Source: Kitasatospora albolonga (lineage in GTDB: Bacteria; Actinomycetota; Actinomycetes; Streptomycetales; Streptomycetaceae). From it: a stretch of 64,000 bases of DNA. Shown here one piece after another: positions 17,078 to 24,556 of the stretch (the stretch's first letter is position 1; each line of letters opens with the position of its first letter). The notes under the pieces were generated by a model. It was not told where the DNA came from. It searched no databases and saw only the letters and a program-made list of their open reading frames with translations. The stretch lies in the NCBI GenBank assembly GCA_002082585.1, contig CP020563.1:5512001-5576000 (forward strand), written 5' to 3'. Made by a program: the position numbers and the translations under genes.

Positions 17078-17839
17078 GTGACCTCTTTTGCCCCGGCAGT
17101 CCGGAATCATCACCGGACCGCGCTCGCGCTCGTGCTCTGCGGGGGGCTCGTCGCCGCCCTCACGGCCTGCGCGGGCGAGGACCCGGACAAGGGGACCAAC
17201 GGGATCGGGAAACTCTCCGCCGAGCAGATCGACAAGAAGACCAGAGCGGCGGCCGACAGCGCCGACGGCGTACGGCTGGCGGGCACCCTGGTGAGCAAGG
17301 GCGGCACCTACATGCTGAACATGAAGCTCAGCGACAAGGGCGGCACGGGGTCGGTCTCCTCCAAGAAGCGGAACTTCGTGCTGCTGCGGATCGAGGACGA
17401 GCTCTTCATCAAGGCCGACGCCGACTTCTGGACGCACGAGGAGGGCGGCAAGGCGGGCGCCTCCGACCAGGAGGCGGCCGAGAAGCTGGGCGGCAAGTAC
17501 GTGAAGGTCCCCAAGGACGACCCCAGCTACCGCCAGCTGCGCGGCTTCACCGACAAGAAGGTCCTCCTCGACGGCCTGCTGCCGCTGCACGGCACCCTGA
17601 ACAAGGGCAGCCGGGACACGGTCGCCGGACACCGCACCATCCAGCTCCTGGGCGGCAAGGGCGAGGGCGGGGCGCTCGACGTCTCCCTGGAGGGCAAGCC
17701 GTACCCGGTGCGGGTGGCCAGGGGCGGCGGCGGGGGCACGGTCTCCCTGGCCGACTGGGGGCGCGCCTTCCCGCTGGAGGCCCCGGACAAGGACGACACC
17801 GTGGACTACGGCGGCCAGCTCCCCAAGTCCTCGGGCTGA
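17078..17839 (+). CDS. Lipoprotein, possibly LppX/LprG-like
   Basis: 253 residues from GTG 17078 with GAGAGG upstream. The signal peptide ends in the lipobox LTAC (Cys31) and the mature protein starts CAGEDPDKG. The body has alternating strands and a Lys-rich surface (GGTYMLNMKLSDKGGTGSV, ELFIKADADFW), a pattern seen in LppX/LprG/LolA-like lipid-carrier folds of actinobacteria; this comparison is from memory and tentative. Located on the outer face of the membrane. It converges on the next gene with 19 bases between stops. Confidence 0.7.
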   Translation: MTSFAPAVRNHHRTALALVLCGGLVAALTACAGEDPDKGTNGIGKLSAEQIDKKTRAAADSADGVRLAGTLVSKGGTYMLNMKLSDKGGTGSVSSKKRNFVLLRIEDELFIKADADFWTHEEGGKAGASDQEAAEKLGGKYVKVPKDDPSYRQLRGFTDKKVLLDGLLPLHGTLNKGSRDTVAGHRTIQLLGGKGEGGALDVSLEGKPYPVRVARGGGGGTVSLADWGRAFPLEAPDKDDTVDYGGQLPKSSG

Positions 17840-17858
17840 GTCCTCTCACGGCCGGGCG

Positions 17859-18380
17859 TCAGCGCGTACGGCGCCGCTTCAGCAGCAGCCGGGGGAGCGC
17901 GGCCGGTACGGGCCGCCGCGTGGTCGCCCCGGTCGGCAGCGGGGCGGCGGCCAGCGAGGTGTCCGGCAGACGGGTGCTGACCGCCCCGGGCGTCAGGCGC
18001 ACGACCGCGCACTCCTTCGCCCAGCGCTCGGTCATCACCTCGGCGTCCGGCGCGTTGAGCCGCTTGCCCCTCAGCTCGGCGACGGCCGCCTCCCACTCCT
18101 CGGAGTGCGGCGCCAGGACCCGTACGCCCGCGGTCCAGGCCACGATCCGGCCGCCCTTGTCCTTGCTGCGTACGGTCACCTCGGCGCTTCCCCCGTCGGC
18201 CAGCCCCTCCGGCAGCGGCTGCTCGCCCGGGCCGTCCCCGACGAGGTGGGCCGCGCCCTCGTGCCAGACGTGCCACACGGCCCGGGCGGGCCCGGTGGCC
18301 CGTACCCAGATGAGGCCGGACTTCTTCGTGGCCTCCTCGACGAGGGCCTTCTCCAGCAGGGCGGCGGCAGGATCAGTCAT
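17859..18380 (-). CDS. Conserved hypothetical protein, possible split-barrel fold
   Basis: 173 residues. The first 110 have the strand pattern GLIWVRATGPARAVWHVWHE, GAAHLVGDG, AEVTVRSKDKGGRIVAWTAG, which looks like a flavin/nucleotide split barrel, but I cannot name the family. The C-terminal 40 residues are Thr/Pro/Arg-rich and end in a basic RLLLKRRRTR patch. Stop of corA lies 31 bases downstream on the opposite side (upstream in coordinates), same strand, so it may be read with corA as the second gene of that unit. Confidence 0.6.
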   Translation of the reverse strand: MTDPAAALLEKALVEEATKKSGLIWVRATGPARAVWHVWHEGAAHLVGDGPGEQPLPEGLADGGSAEVTVRSKDKGGRIVAWTAGVRVLAPHSEEWEAAVAELRGKRLNAPDAEVMTERWAKECAVVRLTPGAVSTRLPDTSLAAAPLPTGATTRRPVPAALPRLLLKRRRTR

Positions 18381-18411
18381 GGGCGGGAGCTTAGGCGGTG
18401 CCCTCCCGCGC

Positions 18412-19539
18412 TCACAGCCAGCCGTTGCGCTTCAGGATGCGGTGGATGGAGAAGCAGACCGCGCCGATGAGCCCGAGCACCAGCGGATAGCCGTACTTCC
18501 ACTCCAGCTCCGGCATGTAGTCGAAGTTCATGCCGTAGATCCCGCAGATCGCCGTGGGCACGGCGATGATCGCCGCCCAGGAAGTGATCTTGCGCATGTC
18601 CTCGTTCTGGGCGACGGTCGCCTGCGCCAGATTGGCCTGGAGGATCGAGTTCAGCAGCTCGTCGAAGCCGATGACCTCCTCCTGGACCCGGGCGAGGTGG
18701 TCGGCCACGTCCCGGAAGTACTTCTGGATGTCCGGGTCGATCAGCCGCATCGGCCGCTCGCTGAGCAGCTGCATCGGCCGCAGCAGCGGCGACACGGCCC
18801 GCTTGAACTCCAGCACCTCCCGCTTGAGCTGGTAGATCCGCCCCGCGTCCGATCCGCGCCGGCCGCCCTTGGCCGGGGTGGAGAAGACATCGATCTCCAC
18901 CTCGTCGATGTCGTCCTGCACCGCCTCCGCCACTGCGATGTACCCGTCGACGACATGGTCGGCCACGGCGTGCAGCACGGCGGAGGGACCCTTGGCCAGC
19001 AGCTCCGGGTCCTCCTGGAGACGGTGGCGCAGGCCGCGCAGGGAGCCCTGGCCGCCGTGCCGGACGGTGATGACGAAGTCCCGGCCGGTGAAGCACATCA
19101 CCTCACCGGTCTCCACGACCTCGCTGGTCGCGGTCAGCTCGTCGTGCTCCACGTAGTGGATCGTCTTGAAGACGGTGAACAGCGTGTCGTCGTACCGCTC
19201 CAGCTTGGGCCGCTGGTGGGCGTGGACGGCGTCCTCCACGGCGAGCGGGTGGAGCCCGAACTCCCGGGCGATGCCCGCGAATTCCTCCTCCGTCGGCTCG
19301 TGCAGCCCGATCCAGGCGAAGCCGCCCTTCTCCCGCACCTCGAGCATCGCCTCGTGCGGGGTCGGGGTCGTGGGCCCCTCCAGGCGGCGGCCGTCGCGGT
19401 AGACCGCGCAGTCGACGACGGCGGTGGAGGCGGAGGGATCGCGAGTGGTGTCGTAAGCGCTGTAAGGGGCGGTGTTCTTACGGAAGGACGGACGCAGGGA
19501 CGGGCGCACGGCGGCGCGCAGGTCACGGATCATCGACAT
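18412..19539 (-). CDS. corA: CorA-type magnesium/divalent cation transporter
   Basis: 375 residues. Large cytoplasmic N-terminal alpha/beta domain, a long stalk helix (residues ~255-310), and two C-terminal membrane helices separated by the selectivity motif YGMNFDYMPEL (GMN at 336-338). The end is basic (ILKRNGWL), typical of the family. CorA pentamers import Mg2+ when intracellular Mg2+ is low. ATG 19539 has GAAGGAG six bases upstream. The long leader before it (19540-19920) carries a mini-ORF and several hairpins, so control after transcription start is likely. Corresponds to Rv1239c. Confidence 0.94.
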   Translation of the reverse strand: MSMIRDLRAAVRPSLRPSFRKNTAPYSAYDTTRDPSASTAVVDCAVYRDGRRLEGPTTPTPHEAMLEVREKGGFAWIGLHEPTEEEFAGIAREFGLHPLAVEDAVHAHQRPKLERYDDTLFTVFKTIHYVEHDELTATSEVVETGEVMCFTGRDFVITVRHGGQGSLRGLRHRLQEDPELLAKGPSAVLHAVADHVVDGYIAVAEAVQDDIDEVEIDVFSTPAKGGRRGSDAGRIYQLKREVLEFKRAVSPLLRPMQLLSERPMRLIDPDIQKYFRDVADHLARVQEEVIGFDELLNSILQANLAQATVAQNEDMRKITSWAAIIAVPTAICGIYGMNFDYMPELEWKYGYPLVLGLIGAVCFSIHRILKRNGWL

Positions 19540-19995
19540 GGCTGGCTCCTTCACGGAGGGCCGTCGGCGAGGGCGTGGAACAGCCCGGAATGGGGACGTG
19601 CGCTCACGTCCGCAAAGCGGGCTCCACCGCGCGGGCGCGATGACGGCGTTCGCAACAGACAGGCTGAGAAAGAGAACGGAAGTGTCTTCCGCGCGGTGAA
19701 CGACCGTTGAAAGGGGCTGCCGGGGAAGCCCGACAGAGCGTCAGTTCAACGGATGGCTGAACGGGGGTTCAGCGGGAGAAGCGATGCGCGGAAGGGTGAT
19801 CGGTACTGCACGGTCGACTTGGACGATCCATGGCAGTCCCCACCTCCTCCGGCCGGTCCCCCGTGAGGGACGACGTGTCGTCGGGACAAAGAGAGCGACG
19901 CTTCTGCGTGCTGTCCCGACCGGCGGCCAGGTTATCAGCCGTCCGGGGCCGAATCCCTTACTTTGCCCACTCCATACGCACTCTATGCTCGCCGG
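19540..19995 (-). promoter_or_regulatory. Structured 5' leader of corA
   Basis: 456 bases without a recognised long gene. Read as minus-strand RNA it contains, in order: a hairpin of GTCGGGACA/TGTCCCGAC (19920-19880), a strong Shine-Dalgarno and 20-codon ORF (19831-19769), a hairpin over that ORF's stop (arms 19773-19767 and 19762-19756), a larger stem CCGTTGAA/TTCAACGG (19752-19745 with 19711-19704) enclosing AGCCC/GGGCT pairing-type arms (19731-19727, 19718-19714), and a hairpin GGACGTG/CACGTCC (19611-19594). This is the arrangement of a translation-responsive leader. No match to the M-box consensus could be traced by eye. Confidence 0.5.
19769..19831 (-). CDS. Candidate leader mini-ORF of corA
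   Basis: 20 codons beginning MDRPSRPC and ending HRFSR, with three prolines (4, 7, 13), two of them just after acidic/basic residues. GGAGGAGG lies 11 bases before the ATG, better than most real genes here. Its stop codon is inside a 7-bp hairpin and a larger paired structure follows at once. Proline-rich leader peptides such as MgtL and CorL control Mg2+ transporter genes in enterobacteria by ribosome stalling; a parallel role here is inference. Confidence 0.4.
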   Translation of the reverse strand: MDRPSRPCSTDHPSAHRFSR

Positions 19996-19996
19996 A
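19984..19996 (+). promoter_or_regulatory. -10 element of a probable leaderless SUFU-domain mRNA
   Basis: TATGCT (19984-19989) ends six bases before the ATG at 19996, and no Shine-Dalgarno is present. TTGCCC at 19963-19968 could be a -35 hexamer, but the 15-base spacer is short. Confidence 0.45.
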
Positions 19997-20580
19997 TGGC
20001 AGAAATTCTCGCTCTGGTCGAAGCCCGGCTCCGCTCGGCCCTCGGTGAACCGGACGCCCGCGCCGATGTGACGTTCCTCGGCACGGACCGGATCGAGGTG
20101 CTCCGCTTCCTCGACGGCGATGTGGTGCGCTACGCCACGCTCGGCATGGCGGGCCAGCCCATGGCCGACCCCACCTCACCGCTCGCCGACCCGGTGAAGG
20201 GCCCCCGCGCCGAGCTGATCCTGTCGGTACGGGGCGGGCTCGCCGACACCGACCAGGTGCTCCGCCCGCTCGCGGTGCTGGCCGCCTCCCCGCAGGTGGA
20301 GGGGCTCGTCGTGGCCCCGGGCGCGTCGCTGGACCTGGGGGAGCCGCTGTGGACCGGGGCGCCGTTCACCTCGGTGCTGGTGGCGGAGTCCGGCGGGCTG
20401 GTGGAGGACCTGGAGCTGGACGCGCCGATGGACCCGGTCCGCTTCCTGCCGCTGCTGCCGATGACCCCCAACGAGGCCGCCTGGAAGCGGGTGCACGGGG
20501 CGCAGGAGCTCCAGGAGCGGTGGCTCACGCACGGCACGGACCTGCGTGATCCGCTGCGTACCTCCGTACCGCTGGACTGA
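19996..20580 (+). CDS. Suppressor-of-fused (SUFU) domain protein
   Basis: 194 residues. The SUFU-like pattern is seen in DRIEVLRFLDGDVVRYATLG, PRAELILSVRG, and the late LLPMTPNEAAWKRVHGAQEL, which in bacterial members ends the domain. Bacterial SUFU-domain proteins are often linked to toxin immunity, but here the gene stands alone with no toxin nearby, next to a zinc-ribbon protein. Cytoplasmic. The function is not known. Confidence 0.75.
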   Translation: MAEILALVEARLRSALGEPDARADVTFLGTDRIEVLRFLDGDVVRYATLGMAGQPMADPTSPLADPVKGPRAELILSVRGGLADTDQVLRPLAVLAASPQVEGLVVAPGASLDLGEPLWTGAPFTSVLVAESGGLVEDLELDAPMDPVRFLPLLPMTPNEAAWKRVHGAQELQERWLTHGTDLRDPLRTSVPLD

Positions 20581-20818
20581 GCGGGGCCGTCCCGCGTACG
20601 GCGGGAGCGCCCGGGGGTCCCGGCTCGCCCGCGTACGGGGACGGACCGCCCGTACCGGGGCTCGTCCCCGTACCGCCGGAGCGTATGCGGGCGGCCCGCC
20701 GAACGGTCCCTCCGGTCCGGTGAGTGTCATGGGCATGTGCTTCTACCCGGCGGTAGCCACGCTGCGGACGGGTGATCGTCCTTGACGCGGCGACCGGCGG
20801 GGAGGACCGTGGGGCTCT

Positions 20819-21496
20819 ATGAGGGGCGAACCCAGTTGCCCGAAGTGCGGTGGCCGGGTCAGGGCGCCCGGTCTCTTCGCCGACGCCTGGCAGTGCTCCG
20901 CGCACGGCCAGGTCCACCCGATGCAGCCGGTCGTCCCGCCGAGCGTCGAGGCGCTCGGCGTCGCGGTGCACCGCTCCCAGGTGCCCGTCTGGATGCCGTG
21001 GCCGCTCCCCGTGGGCTGGCTGTTCACCGGTGTGGGCGGTGCGGGCGACGACCGCAGCGGCGGCCGGGCGAGCGTCGTCGCCTGCTCGGGCCCCGGACCG
21101 CTGGGGGGCATGGGCGAGCTGCTGCTCGTCGCCGAGGAACTCGGCGTCGGACTCGGTGCCCGTTACGCCGGTATTGACGGCCCCGACCCCGGCCCCCATC
21201 TGAACGTCGACGCCGCCCCCGACGCCAAGGTCCACGCCGCAGGCCGTCCCACCCCGCTCTGGCACGTCAGGAACGCCCCGGAGGACCGGGCGGTCTTCGC
21301 GGGCGAGGCGCGCGGGCTGTGGCTCTGGGCGATCCTGTGGCCCGAGCAGTCGGGGCTGCTGCTCTACGACGAGCTGGTGCTCACCGATCTGCGCGATGCC
21401 GGGGGAGAGGTGGACCTCGTCCCGTGCGGGGCGCTCACCCCGCGTCTGCTCGCCGCCCCGGAGGCACCGCCCCGGCAGGGGACGGGTGAGCGGTAG
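20819..21496 (+). CDS. DUF6758 family protein with N-terminal zinc ribbon
   Basis: 225 residues. CPKCGGRVRAPGLFADAWQC gives a Cys-x2-Cys...Cys zinc-ribbon-like start, followed by 'HGQVHPMQPVVPPSVEAL'. The rest has Trp/Pro-rich strands (VWMPWPLPVGWLFTGVG) and a hydrophobic AGEARGLWLWAILWPEQSG segment. I know this only as a conserved Streptomyces family without assigned function. ATG 20819 has GGAGGA 11 bases before it. The 105-base gap to the PHP gene allows one transcript. Confidence 0.75.
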   Translation: MRGEPSCPKCGGRVRAPGLFADAWQCSAHGQVHPMQPVVPPSVEALGVAVHRSQVPVWMPWPLPVGWLFTGVGGAGDDRSGGRASVVACSGPGPLGGMGELLLVAEELGVGLGARYAGIDGPDPGPHLNVDAAPDAKVHAAGRPTPLWHVRNAPEDRAVFAGEARGLWLWAILWPEQSGLLLYDELVLTDLRDAGGEVDLVPCGALTPRLLAAPEAPPRQGTGER

Positions 21497-21600
21497 GTCA
21501 CCTACGGCTCCGGGGCCGGTGAGCGCGGCCGGGGCCCTGGCGTGCGGCGGTTATCCTTGAGCGGTCCCCCGTCCGCCCGCGAGCCCCGGAGTCAAGCGTC

Positions 21601-22467
21601 GTGCGCATCGACCTGCACACCCACTCCACCGCTTCGGACGGTACGGACACCCCCGCCGAGCTGGTCGCCAACGCCGCCGCCGCGGGCCTGGACGTCGTCG
21701 CGCTCACCGACCACGACACCGTCGGCGGCCACCAGCAGGCCATCGACGCGCTGCCCGAGGGGCTCACCCTCGTCACCGGCGCCGAGCTCTCCTGCCGGGT
21801 CGACGGTGTGAGCATGCACATGCTGGCGTACCTCTTCGACCCCGCCGACCCCGAGCTGGAGCGCGAGCGCGAGCTCGTCCGCGACGACCGGGTGCCGCGC
21901 GCCCAGGAGATGGTCCGCAAGCTCCGCGCCCTCGATGTGCCCATCACCTGGGAACAGGTCGCCCGGATCGCCGGGGACGGCTCGGTCGGCCGCCCGCATG
22001 TCGCCGCCGCCCTGGTCGAACTGGGCGTCGTCCCCACCGTCTCCGACGCCTTCACGCCCGACTGGCTGGGCAACGGAGGCCGTGCCTACGCCGCGAAGCA
22101 CGAGTTCGACCCCTTCGAGGCGGTCCGGCTCGTCAAGGCGGCGGGCGGGGTCACCGTCTTCGCCCACCCGGCCGCCTCGAAGCGCGGTGAGGTGGTCCCC
22201 GAGGCCACGATCGCCGCGCTCGCCGCCGCCGGGCTCGACGGCATCGAGGTCGACCACATGGACCACGACGAGCCCACCCGGGCCCGGCTGCGCGGTCTCG
22301 CCCGCGAGCTGGGGCTCCTGCCCACCGGCTCCAGCGATTACCACGGCAGCCGAAAAACCGTCGGGCTCGGCGAGTACACCACCGACCCCGAGATCTACGG
22401 CGAGATCACCCGGCGCGCCACGGGAGCCTTCCCGGTGCCGGGCGCGGGCGGAGCAGACTGTCGCTAG
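21601..22467 (+). CDS. PHP-domain phosphoesterase, nucleoside bisphosphate phosphatase-like
   Basis: 288 residues from GTG 21601 (GGAG nine bases upstream). PHP metal motifs are complete: DLHTHSTASDG (His6, His8), ALTDHDTVGG, GAELSC, VFAHPAA and GSSDYHGS. The layout matches the short PHP proteins (YciV/RNase AM type) that hydrolyse 3',5'-nucleoside bisphosphates or act as 5'-3' exonucleases on short RNA. Cytoplasmic, trinuclear metal centre expected. The exact substrate is open. Confidence 0.88.
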   Translation: MRIDLHTHSTASDGTDTPAELVANAAAAGLDVVALTDHDTVGGHQQAIDALPEGLTLVTGAELSCRVDGVSMHMLAYLFDPADPELERERELVRDDRVPRAQEMVRKLRALDVPITWEQVARIAGDGSVGRPHVAAALVELGVVPTVSDAFTPDWLGNGGRAYAAKHEFDPFEAVRLVKAAGGVTVFAHPAASKRGEVVPEATIAALAAAGLDGIEVDHMDHDEPTRARLRGLARELGLLPTGSSDYHGSRKTVGLGEYTTDPEIYGEITRRATGAFPVPGAGGADCR

Positions 22468-22488
22468 GTCCTGTCGCCGAACTGTCGT

Positions 22489-22530
22489 CCGCCGGGCGAC
22501 GCCCGGCACGGCCTAGCCCGTGCCCGGCGG
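22489..22530. terminator. Compound hairpin after the PHP gene
   Basis: CCGCCGGGC (22489-22497) pairs with GCCCGGCGG (22522-22530); the interior carries a further CACGG/CCGTG pairing. It lies 22 bases after the PHP stop and before marC. Confidence 0.6.
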
Positions 22531-22682
22531 ATCAGGACCGGATAGGCCCTAGCCCCTCCCGGGCCCCTTCACCGCATCACGTCCCATTCCCGCGCGCCCT
22601 TTCCTCCGCCGTCGTGCGCCGACGGCGGGTCGGCCGGGCCCGCGCACCTCCGTACCACCCGCTCTCTCTCGCAAGGCTCACT

Positions 22683-23288
22683 GTGTTCGACGTCGCTGTC
22701 TTCGGATCTCTTTTTCTCACCCTTTTTGTGATTATGGACCCCCCTGGGGTCACCCCGATCTTCCTCGCCCTCACCGCGGGCCGCCCCGCCAAGGTGCAGC
22801 GCAGGATGGCGCTCCAGGCCGTCGCGGTCGCCTTCGGCGTGATCGCCGTCTTCGGTCTGCTCGGCCAGCAGATCCTGGACTATCTGCATGTCTCGGTCCC
22901 CGCCCTGATGATCGCGGGCGGTCTCCTGCTGCTGCTCATCGCGCTGGATCTGCTGACCGGCAAGACGGAGCAGCCGACACAGACCAAGGACGTCAACGTG
23001 GCGCTCGTACCCCTGGGCATGCCGCTGCTCGCCGGTCCCGGTGCGATCGTCTCGGTCATCCTCGCCGTGCAGCACGCCGACGGCTTCGGCGGCCAGCTCT
23101 CCGTCTGGTCGGCCATCGTGGCCATGCACGTGGTGCTCTGGCTGGCGATGCGCTACTCGCTGGTGATCATCCGCATCATCAAGGACGGCGGGGTCGTGCT
23201 GGTGACCCGGCTCGCGGGCATGATGCTTTCGGCCATCGCCGTACAGCAGATCATCAACGGCGTCACCCAGGTCATCCAGAACTCCTGA
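22683..23288 (+). CDS. MarC family integral membrane protein
   Basis: 201 residues, six predicted membrane helices. Family landmarks: FVIMDPPGVTPIFLALTAG at the N-terminus, GGLLLLLIALDLLTG, and VPLGMPLLAGPGAIVSVIL, the conserved 'P-L-A-G-P-G-A-I' loop. MarC proteins are of unknown transport function; the old link to multiple antibiotic resistance was not upheld. GTG 22683 is the chosen start with AAGG upstream. A strong terminator follows. Confidence 0.92.
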   Translation: MFDVAVFGSLFLTLFVIMDPPGVTPIFLALTAGRPAKVQRRMALQAVAVAFGVIAVFGLLGQQILDYLHVSVPALMIAGGLLLLLIALDLLTGKTEQPTQTKDVNVALVPLGMPLLAGPGAIVSVILAVQHADGFGGQLSVWSAIVAMHVVLWLAMRYSLVIIRIIKDGGVVLVTRLAGMMLSAIAVQQIINGVTQVIQNS

Positions 23289-23309
23289 CGCCGCCCCGCC
23301 GCACATCAG

Positions 23310-23344
23310 AGCGCCCCCGCACGGACTTTCCGTGCGGGGGCGCT
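23310..23344. terminator. 16-bp hairpin between convergent genes
   Basis: AGCGCCCCCGCACGGA (23310-23325) and its exact complement (23329-23344) with loop CTT, 22 bases after the marC stop. Confidence 0.85.
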
Positions 23345-23349
23345 GTGCC

Positions 23350-23417
23350 GCCGAAGGGGCGACGGGGGTTACGAAGCCGCGTCGCCGAAGGGGCGACGAG
23401 GGTTACGAAGCCGCGTT
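23350..23417. repeat. 34-bp direct duplication
   Basis: GCCGAAGGGGCGACG and the following GGGTTACGAAGCCGCGT occur at 23350 and 23384 with one difference. The second copy covers the stop codon (23403-23405) of the small minus-strand gene, so the 3' end of that gene has been tandemly duplicated. Confidence 0.8.
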
Positions 23418-23555
23418 TTCGGCCGGCCGGATGTAGATGCGCTGGCTCACGGCCGCCGCCTGCCGCACGATCCCGTTGACGGAGGCGGCGTCCACGACGG
23501 TGCTGTCCACGGCGGTACCGTCGACGTCGTCGAGTCGCATGATCTCGAAGCGCAC
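23403..23555 (-). CDS. Small conserved protein, 50 residues
   Basis: From GTG 23555 with GAAGGGAAG upstream: begins MRFEIMRLDDVDGTAVDSTV and ends IYIRPAENAAS. The pattern of a beta-alpha mini-domain with an acidic face (RLDDVDGT) is one I know from many Streptomyces genomes at this place, next to an NYN-domain gene. No function is known. It is divergent from the NYN gene with 86 bases between starts. Confidence 0.75.
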   Translation of the reverse strand: MRFEIMRLDDVDGTAVDSTVVDAASVNGIVRQAAAVSQRIYIRPAENAAS

Positions 23556-23641
23556 AGGGCTTCCCTTCGTCTCGTCCGTTTCTTGTATGTGACAACGTCT
23601 TGCCCGGTGCAAACATTCCCTACGCTAAGGAAATTTTTTGG

Positions 23642-24553
23642 ATGTCTAAGTATCCGGCGGATATCGCGGACATCGCGGCTGTCATGGAGCGTCTGGACCG
23701 CACCAACGAGCTGCTTCAGCGCATGCTCGTGGAGGTCTCCAAGACCCCTTCCACCCATGCCATCTTCGTGGACGCGGGCTATGTGTACGCGGCGGCCGGG
23801 CTGCTCGTCACCGGCACCGAGGACCGCCGCTCCTTCGACCTCGACGCCGAGGGGCTGATCGAGGCGTTCATCGACCGGGCCCGCACGATCTTCGCGGACA
23901 GCCGGCTGCTGCGCGTGTACTGGTACGACGGGGCCAGGCGCCGCATCCACACCACCGAGCAGCAGGCCATCGCCGAACTCCCGGACGTCAAGGTGCGGCT
24001 CGGCAACCTCAACGCCAACAACCAGCAGAAGGGCGTCGACTCCCTCATCCGCACCGACCTCGAATCGCTCGCCCGGCACCGGGCCATCAGCGACGCGGCC
24101 CTCATCGGCGGCGACGAGGACCTGGTCTCCGCCGTCGAGGCGGCCCAGGGGTACGGGGCGCGCGTCCACCTCTGGGGCATCGAGGCCGCCGAGGGCCGCA
24201 ACCAGGCCGAACCGCTGCTCTGGGAGGTCGACAGCCAGCGCACCTTCGACCTCGACTTCTGCCGCCCCTACGTCACCCGGCGCCCGGTCACGACGTACGA
24301 GGACGACACCCCGGCCCCCTCCCGGGAGGACGTCCGCTTCGTCGGCGCCCAGATCGCCGCCGCCTGGCTCGCCGCCCGGGGCCGGGAATCCCTCGCCGAC
24401 CTGCTGCCCGGCCACCCCTACCTGCCGGGCTCGGTCGACCAGGACCTCCTGGTGGAGGCCGAACGCCTGCTCCAGTACTCACTGCGCGGCCACGCGCACC
24501 TGCGCCGGGCGCTGCGCGACGGCTTCTGGCAGCACGTGCAGGCGCAGTTCTGA
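23642..24553 (+). CDS. NYN-domain (PIN-like) ribonuclease family protein
   Basis: 303 residues. The NYN/PIN-like acidic residues are visible: AIFVDAGYVYAAAG (first Asp), GVDSLIRTDLESLA and ALIGGDEDLVSAVEAA, a metal-dependent RNase arrangement (LabA/YacP-like). An N-terminal heptad-like helix (AAVMERLDRTNELLQRMLVE) may serve for dimerisation. The C-terminal ~90 residues form a separate helical domain. The ATG at 23642 follows AAGGAAATTTTTTGG, an unusually AT-rich stretch for this genome. Catalytic activity is inferred from motifs only. Confidence 0.82.
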   Translation: MSKYPADIADIAAVMERLDRTNELLQRMLVEVSKTPSTHAIFVDAGYVYAAAGLLVTGTEDRRSFDLDAEGLIEAFIDRARTIFADSRLLRVYWYDGARRRIHTTEQQAIAELPDVKVRLGNLNANNQQKGVDSLIRTDLESLARHRAISDAALIGGDEDLVSAVEAAQGYGARVHLWGIEAAEGRNQAEPLLWEVDSQRTFDLDFCRPYVTRRPVTTYEDDTPAPSREDVRFVGAQIAAAWLAARGRESLADLLPGHPYLPGSVDQDLLVEAERLLQYSLRGHAHLRRALRDGFWQHVQAQF

Positions 24554-24556
24554 CCC

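Noticed and set aside
19540..19980. M-box magnesium riboswitch before corA
   Set aside because: I could not trace the conserved M-box core by eye; the mini-ORF and hairpins explain the leader better. A covariance search with the M-box model would decide.
20707..20785. Short plus-strand ORF VSVMGMCFYPAVATL before the DUF6758 gene
   Set aside because: No ribosome site, no similarity I know, and it ends before the next gene without overlap.
22614..22682. N-terminal extension of MarC
   Set aside because: The added residues are basic and unlike the family; the GTG at 22683 gives the standard start just before the first membrane helix.
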